Shown here: positions 34,225-42,969 of the stretch, piece after piece
How the letters are laid out: each line of letters opens with the position of its first letter
Position numbering within the stretch: the stretch's first letter is position 1
Origin: Paenibacillus sp. ACRRX
Lineage (GTDB): Bacteria; Bacillota; Bacilli; Paenibacillales; Paenibacillaceae
Length of the DNA: 64,000 nucleotides
Direction of reading: 5' to 3'
Assembly: GCF_022346885.1 (NCBI RefSeq)
Contig: NZ_JAKRNK010000001.1
Coordinates: forward strand, 1,116,001 to 1,180,000
Notes under the pieces: generated by a model
Databases searched by the model: none
What the model was told of the DNA's origin: nothing
What the model saw: only the letters and a program-made list of their open reading frames with translations
Program-made: the position numbers and the translations under genes

Positions 34225-35130
34225 ATGAAAATTGGGATGATCGGGATTGGAGACATCGCATCCAAAGCCTATTTGCCTATATTGGCCACTAGACAGGACA
34301 TTGAGTTATCGATTGCAAGCCGCAACCAGGAGGTTGTTCATCAAGCAGCGCAGCAGTACCGCATTAAACAAGCCTACACTTCCGTCAGCGATCTGATTGC
34401 TTCTGGTATTGATGCGGCATTTGTACATACTGCAACGATGTCTCATCCAGAAATAGTGAAGCAGCTTATCAGTGCAGGAGTTCATGTATTTGTAGACAAG
34501 CCTATTGCTTACACGTTAAGTGAAGCAGAGCAAGTTGTGTCTTATGCGAAGCAGCACGATGTACAGCTCATGGTCGGTTTTAACCGCAGGTTTGCTCCTA
34601 TGTATAGGGATGTGAAGCAGCATATTCAAGCACCGGAGACCATTTTTTTGCAAAAAAACCGGACGGGCCCTTTATCTGACTTGAGAACAACCCTGTTTGA
34701 CGATTTTATACATGTTGTAGATACACTGCTTTATTTTACGGGTGAACCAACAGCGCTGTCGGTGAATGCCAAGATAGAGCAGCAAAAGGCTCATTATGTC
34801 GTGCTGAATTTACATAAGGACAACACGACGGCTATCGGTATGATGAACCGCAATACAGGTGTAACAGATGAGCGATTGGAAATGACGGGTAATCAACGAA
34901 AGTTGGTTGTACACAATATGGTGAATGCCATTTCTTTTGAGCATAATCAGGAGCAGCATCGTACATTTGAAGATTGGACAACGACACTGTATCGCCGCGG
35001 CTTTGTCGATATGATAAATCATTTTATTGAACATATTAAGCAGGGGACAACGTGTGATTCAAGTGGAGAAGCTGCATTAACGGCACATGAAATATGTGAG
35101 CGAATGATACACGAGCTAGTCACCCGCTAA
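34225..35130 (+). CDS. Gfo/Idh/MocA-family oxidoreductase, 301 aa
   Basis: NAD(P)-dependent dehydrogenase of sugars or related compounds. GAGGGTGG lies before ATG 34225 (MKIGMIGIGDIASKAY); the frame open from 34207 would use the site as codons. The Rossmann start GMIGIGDIA, the EKP-like motif (VFVDKPIAYTLSEAE, Lys of the catalytic motif) and FNRRFAPMY are standard. The substrate cannot be inferred, as the gene stands alone. Confidence 0.9.
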   Translation: MKIGMIGIGDIASKAYLPILATRQDIELSIASRNQEVVHQAAQQYRIKQAYTSVSDLIASGIDAAFVHTATMSHPEIVKQLISAGVHVFVDKPIAYTLSEAEQVVSYAKQHDVQLMVGFNRRFAPMYRDVKQHIQAPETIFLQKNRTGPLSDLRTTLFDDFIHVVDTLLYFTGEPTALSVNAKIEQQKAHYVVLNLHKDNTTAIGMMNRNTGVTDERLEMTGNQRKLVVHNMVNAISFEHNQEQHRTFEDWTTTLYRRGFVDMINHFIEHIKQGTTCDSSGEAALTAHEICERMIHELVTR

Positions 35131-35224
35131 AAAGATGGCAGGAGTTAAAGTCATTTGAAGATCTTAAATTGGTTAATTGTAGTCACGTAAATAGAGGATG
35201 GTTAGTGTTAACAGTAAGGGTAAT

Positions 35225-35254
35225 TTGACGAACAAATGATTCGTTTGCTACAAT
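35225..35254 (+). promoter_or_regulatory. Sigma-A promoter of the leader-acetyltransferase unit
   Basis: TTGACG (35225-35230), 18-base spacer, TACAAT (35249-35254). Transcription would begin near 35261, just ahead of the leader peptide's ribosome site. Confidence 0.65.
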
Positions 35255-35285
35255 GTCCCCATCAAATAGGAATAGGATGAGGACG

Positions 35286-35339
35286 ATGGTTCGTCGTTTG
35301 AAACGGTTAAAGAACGTTGCTACTGCATTAAGCTTCTAA
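35286..35339 (+). CDS. Regulatory leader peptide, 17 aa
   Basis: The short frame encodes MVRRLKRLKNVATALSF and is preceded by AGGATGAGGACG, a good ribosome site. Its last three codons and its stop form the left arm of a 12-bp hairpin whose right arm abuts the ribosome site of the acetyltransferase gene. This is the layout of drug-inducible translational attenuation. The peptide has two Arg-X-Lys motifs of the kind known to stall ribosomes with macrolides, and Ala12-Thr13-Ala14, residues that favour stalling with chloramphenicol-like drugs. Only a stall in the second half would unfold the hairpin. No homologue is recalled. Confidence 0.65.
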   Translation: MVRRLKRLKNVATALSF

Positions 35340-35380
35340 GTAAACAATTGAGTTATATTACTTAGAAGCGAGGAAAAAGC
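35332..35380 (+). promoter_or_regulatory. Attenuator hairpin next to the acetyltransferase ribosome site
   Basis: Arms GCTTCTAAGTAA (35332-35343) and TTACTTAGAAGC (35358-35369) are a perfect 12-bp stem with a 14-base loop. The GAGG of the ribosome site (35370-35373) touches the base of the stem and ATG is at 35381. No T run follows, so it is not a transcription terminator; it should hinder initiation unless the leader ribosome opens it. Confidence 0.7.
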
Positions 35381-36037
35381 ATGAAACCATATAGATATAA
35401 CCACTGGTCTGAAATTAAGTATCTGAAGGATATTGTCACCAACCCAATGATTGAAGTAGGAGAGTACTCCTATTATTCTGGGTATTACGATAGTCATGAT
35501 TTTGAAGACGGATGTGTTAGATACCTTTGGGGAGATGAAACTTCAATAAAGTTATTTAACCCTATCGTAGATTATGGTTGGCATTTAGATAAATTGATTA
35601 TAGGAAATTACGTATGCATTGCAAGTGGTGTCATAATTTTAATGGGTGGTAATCACAATCATCATCCTGATTGGATTACTGTGTATCCGTTTGTAGAGCA
35701 GATTGCAACCTCTTACGAAGCAAAAGGGGATACAATCATCGAAAGTGATGCCTGGATTGGCATGAATGCAATGATTTTGCCTGGTGTGAAGATAGGTGAA
35801 GGTGCCATTGTTGCAGCAGGATCAGTTGTTGTAAAAGATGTCCCACCCTATACGATAGTAGGCGGCAACCCTGCTAAAGAGCTAAAGAAACGCTTTACAA
35901 ACGAGGAAATCGCAAAGTTAATGGAAATGCGTTGGTTCGATTGGGAACGTGAGAAGATTGAGCGAGCCAGTCATATCTTATCAAGTAGTTCTGTTCATCA
36001 ATTATATGACTTTTATCAAAGTGAAATAAGTCCATAA
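35381..36037 (+). CDS. Xenobiotic O-acetyltransferase, CatB/Vat-like, 218 aa
   Basis: Left-handed beta-helix (hexapeptide repeat) acetyltransferase of the type B chloramphenicol / streptogramin A group. VGEYSYYSGYYDSHDF and RYLWGD near the N-terminus match CatB; DKLIIGNYVCIASGVIILMGGNHNHHPDW holds the catalytic His region; WIGMNAMILPGVKIGEGAIVAAGSVV and YTIVGGNPAKELKKRF are the repeats and C-terminal signature. Length agrees with CatB (about 210). It probably acetylates chloramphenicol or a streptogramin A-like or other ribosome-targeting drug; which one cannot be told. The leader peptide and hairpin upstream support inducible resistance. Confidence 0.85.
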   Translation: MKPYRYNHWSEIKYLKDIVTNPMIEVGEYSYYSGYYDSHDFEDGCVRYLWGDETSIKLFNPIVDYGWHLDKLIIGNYVCIASGVIILMGGNHNHHPDWITVYPFVEQIATSYEAKGDTIIESDAWIGMNAMILPGVKIGEGAIVAAGSVVVKDVPPYTIVGGNPAKELKKRFTNEEIAKLMEMRWFDWEREKIERASHILSSSSVHQLYDFYQSEISP

Positions 36038-36139
36038 GGTAATCTCATTTAATAAAGATGAGAATGCACAGAAAGTGAACTATGGATTAGTCTAATCATA
36101 GATTCAACTAACGGGTGCAATAGTGCTATACAATTGATT

Positions 36140-36193
36140 AAGACCTCCCATTTGATGAGAACCTAGAGTTAAAAGGTCAAATGGGAGGTTTTA
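36140..36193. terminator. Bidirectional terminator
   Basis: Perfect arms ACCTCCCATTTGA (36143-36155) and TCAAATGGGAGGT (36177-36189), with T-rich sequence after it on the + strand (TTTATTATATT) and AATC on the other. It separates the acetyltransferase from the convergent MFS gene. Confidence 0.8.
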
Positions 36194-36215
36194 TTATATT
36201 AGGTGAACCCTGAAC

Positions 36216-37598
36216 CTACGATTCCTGCAATTGCCCTGGCTCCCGGCGGCGACTTATGTGTACCAAAGACAAGGCAATTACCGTAAGGATAATCCCAAGT
36301 GCTTGAAAGCCCTCGATGTTGAACTTTCCTCCCATGACGATACTTATTAACAATGAAGAAAGAATGGTTCCCAGGTATCTTGATGTATTAAATAATCCGG
36401 ATGCTACACCGATTATTTCTTTTGGACAACTTTGGAACAAGGCTGCTTGCATGCCTACATTGTTCAACCCGTTGCTGATGCCGAATGCAGCCAAAGCCAA
36501 GCATACACTGATAACTGGTGAAGTTTGATTCAATGTCACGAGCCACATTGATCCCAATGTCATCAGCATTGCAGACACCAGCAATGCTGGTCGAGGTCCT
36601 GATTTATCGATCCATCGTCCTGCTATTGGAGAAGTAACTAGCGAGCACAAGCCTAAGCTTAGCATGAGAATTCCTGTTTGGAACTCGCTAACATGACGTA
36701 CCATTTGCAAGTAGGATGGAACTCCGAAAAAGAGGGAGTAATAAAGTATGTTCACGAGCATGAATTCCACATTAACCCAAGTCATTGCAGGATATTTGGC
36801 GAATGTGCGTAAAGGAATAAAGGGTGACGTCACTTTTAACTCATGTCGTATGAATACTCCAAGTAGAGCGAGGCCTATCAGCCCCACAGTGACATTTCCT
36901 AATGAGATGTGCCCTGATGATTTGACTGAGAGTAAACCAACAAGTAAGGCAACCAGCCCCACTGTGAAGAGCAGGATTCCAAGCGCATCAATTAAATCAA
37001 CCCACTTTCGAAAGGACATGCTGCGTGCAGCGGAAGTTGACGGCTCGTCCTTAGGAATTGTCTTCCAAGCGAATAGCAAACTAGCGAATATAAACGGAAT
37101 ATTGATCAAAAAGATTGCAGGCCAACTCCACCAATGAATCAAGAGCCCGCCAATAAAAGGCCCAATTGCTGCCGCTCCCGATAAGAAAATGGATAAAACA
37201 GACAGCGCCGTCGCTTGTTTCTCCGTAATATGGATTCGAACAATGGCCATTCCAATCCCAACCATCATGCTTGTTCCGATAGATTGCACAATGCGGAACA
37301 CGATGAGCCAGCCGAAGCTTGGTGATAATGGAGCTAATAAGGATGCAAAGAAAGATACAACAAGCCCGGCAAGAAATATCTTCCTCCGCCCGAATAAATC
37401 GCTGGCCTTTCCCATGACGGGTTGCGTGATAGCACTTGCAATGTAGAAAGAAAAAATAATCCAAGAAACACTTGTAAAATCAAGCTGGAACACATTTTGC
37501 AGACTTGGAATAGCAACGGCAACCATCGATGAATTTAATGGATTTAATAGTATTCCTAGACCAACTGAAATCATTAACCACCTGCTGCGAACACTCAT
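36216..37598 (-). CDS. MFS transporter, DHA2-like (14-TM) drug exporter, 460 aa
   Basis: Start ATG 37598 (MSVRSRW) with GGAGGG upstream; the extra five codons to 37613 include the site. About 13-14 hydrophobic segments. Motif A appears as GKASDLFGRRKIFLAG and motif C-like sequence as LSGAAAIGPFIGGLLI; the opening GILLNPLNSSMVAVAIPSL is typical of DHA2 exporters such as EmrB/QacA relatives. The substrate is unknown. It is divergent from a LysR regulator (37711) with 112 bases between, so that protein is the likely controller. Confidence 0.88.
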   Translation of the reverse strand: MSVRSRWLMISVGLGILLNPLNSSMVAVAIPSLQNVFQLDFTSVSWIIFSFYIASAITQPVMGKASDLFGRRKIFLAGLVVSFFASLLAPLSPSFGWLIVFRIVQSIGTSMMVGIGMAIVRIHITEKQATALSVLSIFLSGAAAIGPFIGGLLIHWWSWPAIFLINIPFIFASLLFAWKTIPKDEPSTSAARSMSFRKWVDLIDALGILLFTVGLVALLVGLLSVKSSGHISLGNVTVGLIGLALLGVFIRHELKVTSPFIPLRTFAKYPAMTWVNVEFMLVNILYYSLFFGVPSYLQMVRHVSEFQTGILMLSLGLCSLVTSPIAGRWIDKSGPRPALLVSAMLMTLGSMWLVTLNQTSPVISVCLALAAFGISNGLNNVGMQAALFQSCPKEIIGVASGLFNTSRYLGTILSSLLISIVMGGKFNIEGFQALGIILTVIALSLVHISRRREPGQLQES

Positions 37599-37710
37599 TT
37601 TTGGTCCCTCCAAAGCGTAATAATCTCATCCTACTTGATATCTTTTATTCATTCCAACGCATTTGATGTTATAATTTCATTGACTAGAGGGAATGAATTG
37701 GAGGTGTGAA

Positions 37711-38598
37711 ATGGAGCTTCTTCAACTGCAATATTTTCTGGCAGTAGCTCGTTTGGAACATGTGACTGAAGCTGCACGAAATCTGCATGTAACTCAATCG
37801 TCACTAAGTAAAACGATTCAACGCCTGGAGGAGGATTTAGGCGTCCCTTTATTTGATCGAAGCGGGAGAAAGCTACGCTTGAATGAGTTCGGAAGCAGCT
37901 TCCTTCGGCGTGCAGAAAGGGCTTTGTTTGAATTGGAACAGGGGAAACAGGAGCTTCATGATTTATCCAAGCGGGAACATAGTACACTTGAGCTAGCGGT
38001 GACGACCGCAAGCACCTTACCCGGCATTCTTCGTGAGTTTCGGAACAAGCGTCCCGATATTCAATTTCATGTGCAAATGCTTACCACGCAGGAAATGATT
38101 ACGCTCCTTCAAAGAGGAGAGGTTGATTATTGCTTGTCCTCACCACCTATTGAAGGGGATGAGATCGAATGTCAAATCGTATTTATCGACCCTATCCTTG
38201 TAGCCGTGCCAAAAGGGCATTGGCTGTCAGATCGAAGCAGCGTAACCTTGACAGAATTAAGGGATGAATGGTTTGTTGGTGTAAAGAGAGGCTACGGTAC
38301 TCGCGATTTAATAGACTCTGTATGCAAATCGGTTGGATTTGTACCTAAATATGTGTATGAGGGGGATGAACCTGCAAGGCTTAGCAGTATTGTGGAAGCC
38401 GGAGTTGGCATAGCTTTCATACCCAGCACGGCAAGAAATGCTCGTGAACAGATCAAATATCTTCAAGTAGAAAATCACGAATTGGTGCGGGAGATAGCTT
38501 TGTTGTGGCACAGGGATTGTTACATTTCGCGGGCTGCTCTGGAATTCCGCGAGGTCGTTGTAGAATATTTTGAAGTGATATCTAAACAGACAATGTAA
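37711..38598 (+). CDS. LysR-family regulator, 295 aa
   Basis: ATG 37711 (MELLQLQYFLAVARLEHVTE) follows GGAGGTG. Winged helix at 1-62 (AARNLHVTQSSLSKTIQRLEEDLGVPLFDRSGR) and a periplasmic-binding-like effector domain at about 88-290. It most resembles the subgroup of LysR proteins adjacent to MFS transporters in Bacilli. Divergent from the MFS gene, hence its probable regulator. Terminator follows at 38671. Confidence 0.9.
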   Translation: MELLQLQYFLAVARLEHVTEAARNLHVTQSSLSKTIQRLEEDLGVPLFDRSGRKLRLNEFGSSFLRRAERALFELEQGKQELHDLSKREHSTLELAVTTASTLPGILREFRNKRPDIQFHVQMLTTQEMITLLQRGEVDYCLSSPPIEGDEIECQIVFIDPILVAVPKGHWLSDRSSVTLTELRDEWFVGVKRGYGTRDLIDSVCKSVGFVPKYVYEGDEPARLSSIVEAGVGIAFIPSTARNAREQIKYLQVENHELVREIALLWHRDCYISRAALEFREVVVEYFEVISKQTM

Positions 38599-38669
38599 TC
38601 TGCACAACTAGTACTGCTACTATTGACGGACCCAAACAGGCGTAACCAGTATTAGATCGGTATAAGAAC

Positions 38670-38700
38670 AAATCCTTCAGCAATACTGAAGGATTTTTCG
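38670..38700 (+). terminator. Rho-independent terminator
   Basis: AATCCTTCAG (38671-38680) pairs with CTGAAGGATT (38686-38695), then TTTC. Confidence 0.8.
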
Positions 38701-38804
38701 GCGTTTTGTGCGTAAAGAGTATACCTAACACAATTAATAAATAATATTAATTGTGCCATCAGTTCAAAATTTGATTAATGAAGAAATCGATAAGGCGTAG
38801 TCGC

Positions 38805-39701
38805 TTATACCGTTTTATCTTCTACTTGCGCGGGTTGATAAATATCCTCTGCAATAGCTAGAAATGCCCGTACAGCTGGAGACGCACTCTGCAGCGAGGG
38901 ACACGCCAATTCGATGCTGCGCCATTTTAATTGAGTCAGATGACGCGTTGTAATCCCGGATTGGCTTGTCAGAAACAGCTCAGGCCCGATCGTAATACCG
39001 AGTCCTTCTTGCACCATATTGGCTATTGTATTACAGTCCATTACCTCAAAACGAATACAAGGCTTATAACCAGCCTCTAGAAATATGTCATTAACATGTG
39101 TACGGTAGACACCCTTTGGCATAATCATCGGTTCACTTTCCAACTGTTGAACATCAACCACGGATACCTGATGGAATCTATGATCAGCCCCGAAAGCAAC
39201 AACCATCCGATCTCTTACTAAAGGAATTGTATGGAATTTTGTATTTTCATTCGGTTGGAGGACAAAGCCTATATCCACAACACCCGTATCCAACCATTCC
39301 TCGATCTCTTCATACGTTCCTTCATAAAATACAAATTCAATATTGGGATATTTACGATGGAAAGCAGAAATGAGCCTTGGCAGCAAAGAAGAGGAAGCAC
39401 TAGTAAAGCTGCCGACTCGAATTGAGCCTGCTTCAAGATTAGAGACGAGTGCAAGTTCCTGCTTCATCTTATAGACACTGTTAACGATATCCTGCATATG
39501 GACAAGTGTCTTCTGTCCAACCTCTGTAAGCAGCAATCCTCGCCTGCGATCACGAAGCAGCAAAGTTACACCCCATTCTGCTTCCAATCCAGCTACCGCA
39601 TGGCTAACTGCGGATTGTGTCAGGTTTAACGTTTCTGCTGCCTTGGTAAAGCTTCCTAGCTCCACTACTTTAGTAAATATTTCAAATCTGGCAAGTGTCA
39701 T
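38805..39701 (-). CDS. LysR-family regulator, 298 aa
   Basis: I choose ATG 39701 (MTLARFEIFTKVVELGSFTKAAE), with GATGAGGT upstream; the frame extends to 39833 but the extra 44 residues are not homologous. DNA-binding domain 1-60 (LNLTQSAVSHAVAGLEAEWGVTLL), effector domain about 88-285. Divergent from a quinone-reductase-like MDR gene with 122 bases between, a standard arrangement for LysR and its target. Confidence 0.9.
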   Translation of the reverse strand: MTLARFEIFTKVVELGSFTKAAETLNLTQSAVSHAVAGLEAEWGVTLLLRDRRRGLLLTEVGQKTLVHMQDIVNSVYKMKQELALVSNLEAGSIRVGSFTSASSSLLPRLISAFHRKYPNIEFVFYEGTYEEIEEWLDTGVVDIGFVLQPNENTKFHTIPLVRDRMVVAFGADHRFHQVSVVDVQQLESEPMIMPKGVYRTHVNDIFLEAGYKPCIRFEVMDCNTIANMVQEGLGITIGPELFLTSQSGITTRHLTQLKWRSIELACPSLQSASPAVRAFLAIAEDIYQPAQVEDKTV

Positions 39702-39823
39702 GAGCAATACCTCATCATTATTATGAAATACATTAATTTGATTCATGCTAACACGCGGCATATACTTATGCAAGTCAGTAAGTAAGTTGCTTGTAAGGAA
39801 CATGAGGCGCAGGAGGAGATCTA

Positions 39824-40819
39824 ATGAAAGCAATCGTTCATTTTGGCAGCACGGAACTGGAGGGACTTAGCTACAAGGATATAGATATGGTACAACCTGG
39901 ATCTGGGGACGTGTTAGTAAAGTTGAAGGCATCAGGATTAAATCATCGAGATTTATTCCTGATGAAAGCACGGACGGAGCAGGACGCGCCACTTATTCTT
40001 GGGTCGGACGGGGCAGGTACAATCGTCGAAGTAGGAGAAGGGGGAGATAAAGACAGCATTGGCAAAGACGTGATTCTAAATCCAACACTGAACTGGCCTA
40101 TTACAGATGAAGTTCCAGAACTTCCTGTCATATTGGGAAGCCCTTCGGAAGGAACTTTTGCCGAGTATGTGGTTGTTGCCGCACAACAAGCAGTGGAGAA
40201 GCCTGCTTATCTTACTTGGGATGAAGCGGGTGTGCTTCCATTAGCGGCCTTGACAGCGTATCGTGCTTTATTTACACGCGGTGAGCTCAAGGCAGGGCAG
40301 CATGTACTTATTCCAGGCATCGGCAGTGGCGTTGCTACATATGCTCTGTTGATGGCTAAAGCAGCAGGCGCACATGTAACGGTAACGTCACGCAGTGAAT
40401 ATAAGCGTGAGATGGCGCTAAAACATGGAGCTGATCTGGCATTGGACAGTCAAGAGGATTGGAGCAAAGCACTCCGCGGGGAAAAAGTAGACTTGGTCAT
40501 TGATAGTATAGGTCCAGCTACATTTTCGAAATACTTTGACGTTGTGAAGTCGAATGGGCGCATTGTAACGTTCGGGGCAAGCTCAGGGGATGTTATCCAA
40601 TTCCCGATACGCGCGCTGTTTTTTCCACAAATAAGTATAATCGGAACATCAATGGGAAGTAGTGAGGAATTTGCAGCTATGCTCCGTTATATGAAAGAGC
40701 ATGCGATTAGACCTGTGATTGATCGGATGTATCCATTAGAAGAGACGGTTCTAGCGTTTCAGCGAATGAAAAACGGAGAACAGTTTGGTAACATTGGCTT
40801 AATAATGGGTCAGAACTAG
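39824..40819 (+). CDS. Medium-chain dehydrogenase/reductase, quinone oxidoreductase-like, 331 aa
   Basis: AGGAGGAG precedes ATG 39824. MDR fold: catalytic domain with [16 protein letters not shown] and [12 protein letters not shown], then a nucleotide-binding domain ([25 protein letters not shown]). The structural-zinc cysteines are missing, so it is of the zinc-independent group (similar to YogA). Predicted NADPH-dependent reduction of quinones or enals; controlled, by position, by the divergent LysR protein. Confidence 0.88.
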   Translation: MKAIVHFGSTELEGLSYKDIDMVQPGSGDVLVKLKASGLNHRDLFLMKARTEQDAPLILGSDGAGTIVEVGEGGDKDSIGKDVILNPTLNWPITDEVPELPVILGSPSEGTFAEYVVVAAQQAVEKPAYLTWDEAGVLPLAALTAYRALFTRGELKAGQHVLIPGIGSGVATYALLMAKAAGAHVTVTSRSEYKREMALKHGADLALDSQEDWSKALRGEKVDLVIDSIGPATFSKYFDVVKSNGRIVTFGASSGDVIQFPIRALFFPQISIIGTSMGSSEEFAAMLRYMKEHAIRPVIDRMYPLEETVLAFQRMKNGEQFGNIGLIMGQN

Positions 40820-40940
40820 TGGATAACAGGATACGGATGTTGGTTGGGTTTCAAAAAAATAATGCTCTTGTTCGTTCATTCTCCTATAATGTTGGTTATA
40901 CACATCTGCGATAATCGATGAAGGGAGCGCCAACACTATA

Positions 40941-42062
40941 ATGAAGATCATGATCGTAGACGATGAGAAGTTGGCTTTGCGAAGCATGAGTCACCATTTA
41001 AAGGAATTCACCGATGTTGAAATTGTTGGCATGTTCAACGACCCAAGGGAAGCACTTAAGCTGGCGGGCAACGAGCATATAGATTTGGTATTTCTAGATA
41101 TTGAAATGCCTGAAATAAATGGGATGGTACTTGCAGAAAGGCTAATGGAACAGCAGTCGCACATCCGTATCGTATTTGTAACCGCTTATAGCGAATATGC
41201 CATTCAGGCATTTGAGCTAAACGCGATGGACTATTTGCTGAAACCCGTGCAGCGCAGCCGAATAGCGGTAACGCTGCAGCGGTCCAACGACCAGCTGGCG
41301 AAGGCTGCTGCTAACAAGCCTGGCTCTAATTTCCAGCTTTGCTGCATGCACAGCCTTTATTTACGTGATGATGAAGGGCAGAGCCATTCTTTTCAGTGGC
41401 GGACACTAAAGGCACAAGAGTTGTTTGCTTATTTGCTTCATAATCGCGGCCAGACGGTTCGAAAAGAGTCAATACTGGAATGGATGTGGTCGGATTGTGA
41501 ACCTGATAAAGCATCCAACTTGTTACATACGACGATCTACCAGATCCGTAGAGTGTTAAAGCTCAAAGGGGTGGACGTGCATATCAAATATGCAGACAGC
41601 GGATATCGATTAGAGACAAATGCAGTTTTGTTTGATGTAGAGACGTGGGAGCAGGAACTGAACGCGACATTGCCCGTCTCACCTCATAACTTGGACCACC
41701 AGCATCAACTTTTAGCCCAGTATCGCGGCGATTATTTGGGGGAGTACGATTATATATGGGCGGAAAGCGAACGTGAACGGCTGAGGACGTTATGGCTTAT
41801 CCGCGCGCAACAGGTTGCTTTATGTCACAGAGAGCAACTACAGCATGTCGAGGCTTTGCAAGTGTATTTGCTGATGTTGGAGAAATATCCGTACAATGAA
41901 GAAATTTGGTTTGAAGCGATGAAGCTGCAAGCTGAACTAGGCAATACGTATGAAGTCAAAAAAATATTTGATAAACTGACTTCCAATTTGATGCATGAAC
42001 TAGGCTTGAAACCAAGCCCGAATATTCAGGACTGGTATGGATCGTTTGTAACTAGGATGTAA
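40941..42062 (+). CDS. Response regulator with winged-helix and BTAD output, 373 aa
   Basis: Receiver domain 1-118 with acidic pocket (IVDDE) and phospho-acceptor Asp in VFLDIEMPEING. A trans_reg_C-like winged helix follows (about 150-225, LKAQELFAYLLHNRGQTVRKESILEWMW) and a bacterial transcriptional activator (BTAD, tetratricopeptide-like) domain (about 235-370). This SARP-like output fused to a receiver is found in Paenibacillus and Bacillus regulators. No cognate kinase is adjacent. AAGGGAG lies about thirteen bases before ATG 40941, rather far, so the start could be ATG 40950. Confidence 0.85.
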   Translation: MKIMIVDDEKLALRSMSHHLKEFTDVEIVGMFNDPREALKLAGNEHIDLVFLDIEMPEINGMVLAERLMEQQSHIRIVFVTAYSEYAIQAFELNAMDYLLKPVQRSRIAVTLQRSNDQLAKAAANKPGSNFQLCCMHSLYLRDDEGQSHSFQWRTLKAQELFAYLLHNRGQTVRKESILEWMWSDCEPDKASNLLHTTIYQIRRVLKLKGVDVHIKYADSGYRLETNAVLFDVETWEQELNATLPVSPHNLDHQHQLLAQYRGDYLGEYDYIWAESERERLRTLWLIRAQQVALCHREQLQHVEALQVYLLMLEKYPYNEEIWFEAMKLQAELGNTYEVKKIFDKLTSNLMHELGLKPSPNIQDWYGSFVTRM

Positions 42063-42079
42063 TATGGAGTCGACAAGCT

Positions 42080-42108
42080 GGCTGCTCTAGTATAGAGCAG
42101 TCTTTTTG
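42080..42108 (+). terminator. Rho-independent terminator
   Basis: CTGCTCTA (42082-42089) and TAGAGCAG (42093-42100), then TCTTTTTG. Confidence 0.8.
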
Positions 42109-42215
42109 CAATGCTCACAAGTGGGTGCCAGCAACGATGAAAAAGAGGTTTCAGAAAATGTTCAGTCTCTTTCCATATAATGATAGATATATAGAGTGGC
42201 AGGAGTGAGCAACAA

Positions 42216-42914
42216 ATGAAACTTACAGGACGAATCCTCGTTAGTTTGTTATCCATAGGTATGTCAGCCGTGTTACATATGTATTTATTTAGTTTTGGAC
42301 AGACATCGATATGGATGTTGATGGTTACGGGAGTATGGATCACAAGCTCATGGTATCTAGGGAAATATATTGACAAATTACGTTTTGAAATACAAATTGA
42401 CTCGTTAACTAACGTTTTTAATCGAAAAGCAGCGATCGGTCTGTATCGAAGTCTTACAAAGCGGAAACCAGCAGGCACTCATATGGTTGCAATATATTTT
42501 ATTGACGTTGATCGTTTTAAGTTAATCAACGATAACTATGGACACAGCGTCGGCGATGCTGTGCTTCGTTTTGTTGCAGCATGTTTGCAGCGGATCGACC
42601 GTCCAGGAAAAGCAGTTGTACGTTGGGGCGGCGATGAATTTGTTGTGATGGTTCCATGTAAGCAATCGCAGGAGATTGCTATTATTTATGAGGAGATTCA
42701 ATCAAGCATTAAGTCGGTAACACGAGGCCTTCAGGCACCGATTCCGCTAACGATAACCGTAGGGATGTCTGTTTATCCCTGCCAAGGAAAGAAGCTCGAA
42801 GATTTGGTGCAGATTTCAGATAAACAGTTGATATGGAATAAACGGCAGAAGCAGGGTGATTTGAAGGATGTCTCTACTACCTACAAAAGCACTGCCAAGA
42901 TGAGAAGAGCTTGA
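42216..42914 (+). CDS. Membrane-bound diguanylate cyclase (GGDEF), 232 aa
   Basis: AGGAGTG precedes ATG 42216. Two membrane helices (about 7-27 and 34-52) and a single GGDEF domain (about 60-215): DSLTNVFNRKAAI, IDVDRFKLINDNYGHSVGDAVL and the active-site WGGDEF. The sequence RPGK stands where the inhibitory I-site would be RxxD, so product inhibition is probably lost. It should make c-di-GMP at the membrane. A GT2 glycosyltransferase gene follows 49 bases later, which may be the regulated output; this link is an inference. Confidence 0.88.
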   Translation: MKLTGRILVSLLSIGMSAVLHMYLFSFGQTSIWMLMVTGVWITSSWYLGKYIDKLRFEIQIDSLTNVFNRKAAIGLYRSLTKRKPAGTHMVAIYFIDVDRFKLINDNYGHSVGDAVLRFVAACLQRIDRPGKAVVRWGGDEFVVMVPCKQSQEIAIIYEEIQSSIKSVTRGLQAPIPLTITVGMSVYPCQGKKLEDLVQISDKQLIWNKRQKQGDLKDVSTTYKSTAKMRRA

Positions 42915-42969
42915 TGTTAGCCCTGGCAGCTGATACGCCAGAGAATACGTTATTTTAAAAGGAGTGTAC

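Noticed and set aside
35332..35369. Hairpin read as a transcription terminator
   Set aside because: No T run follows and the right arm abuts a ribosome site, so translational attenuation is the better reading.
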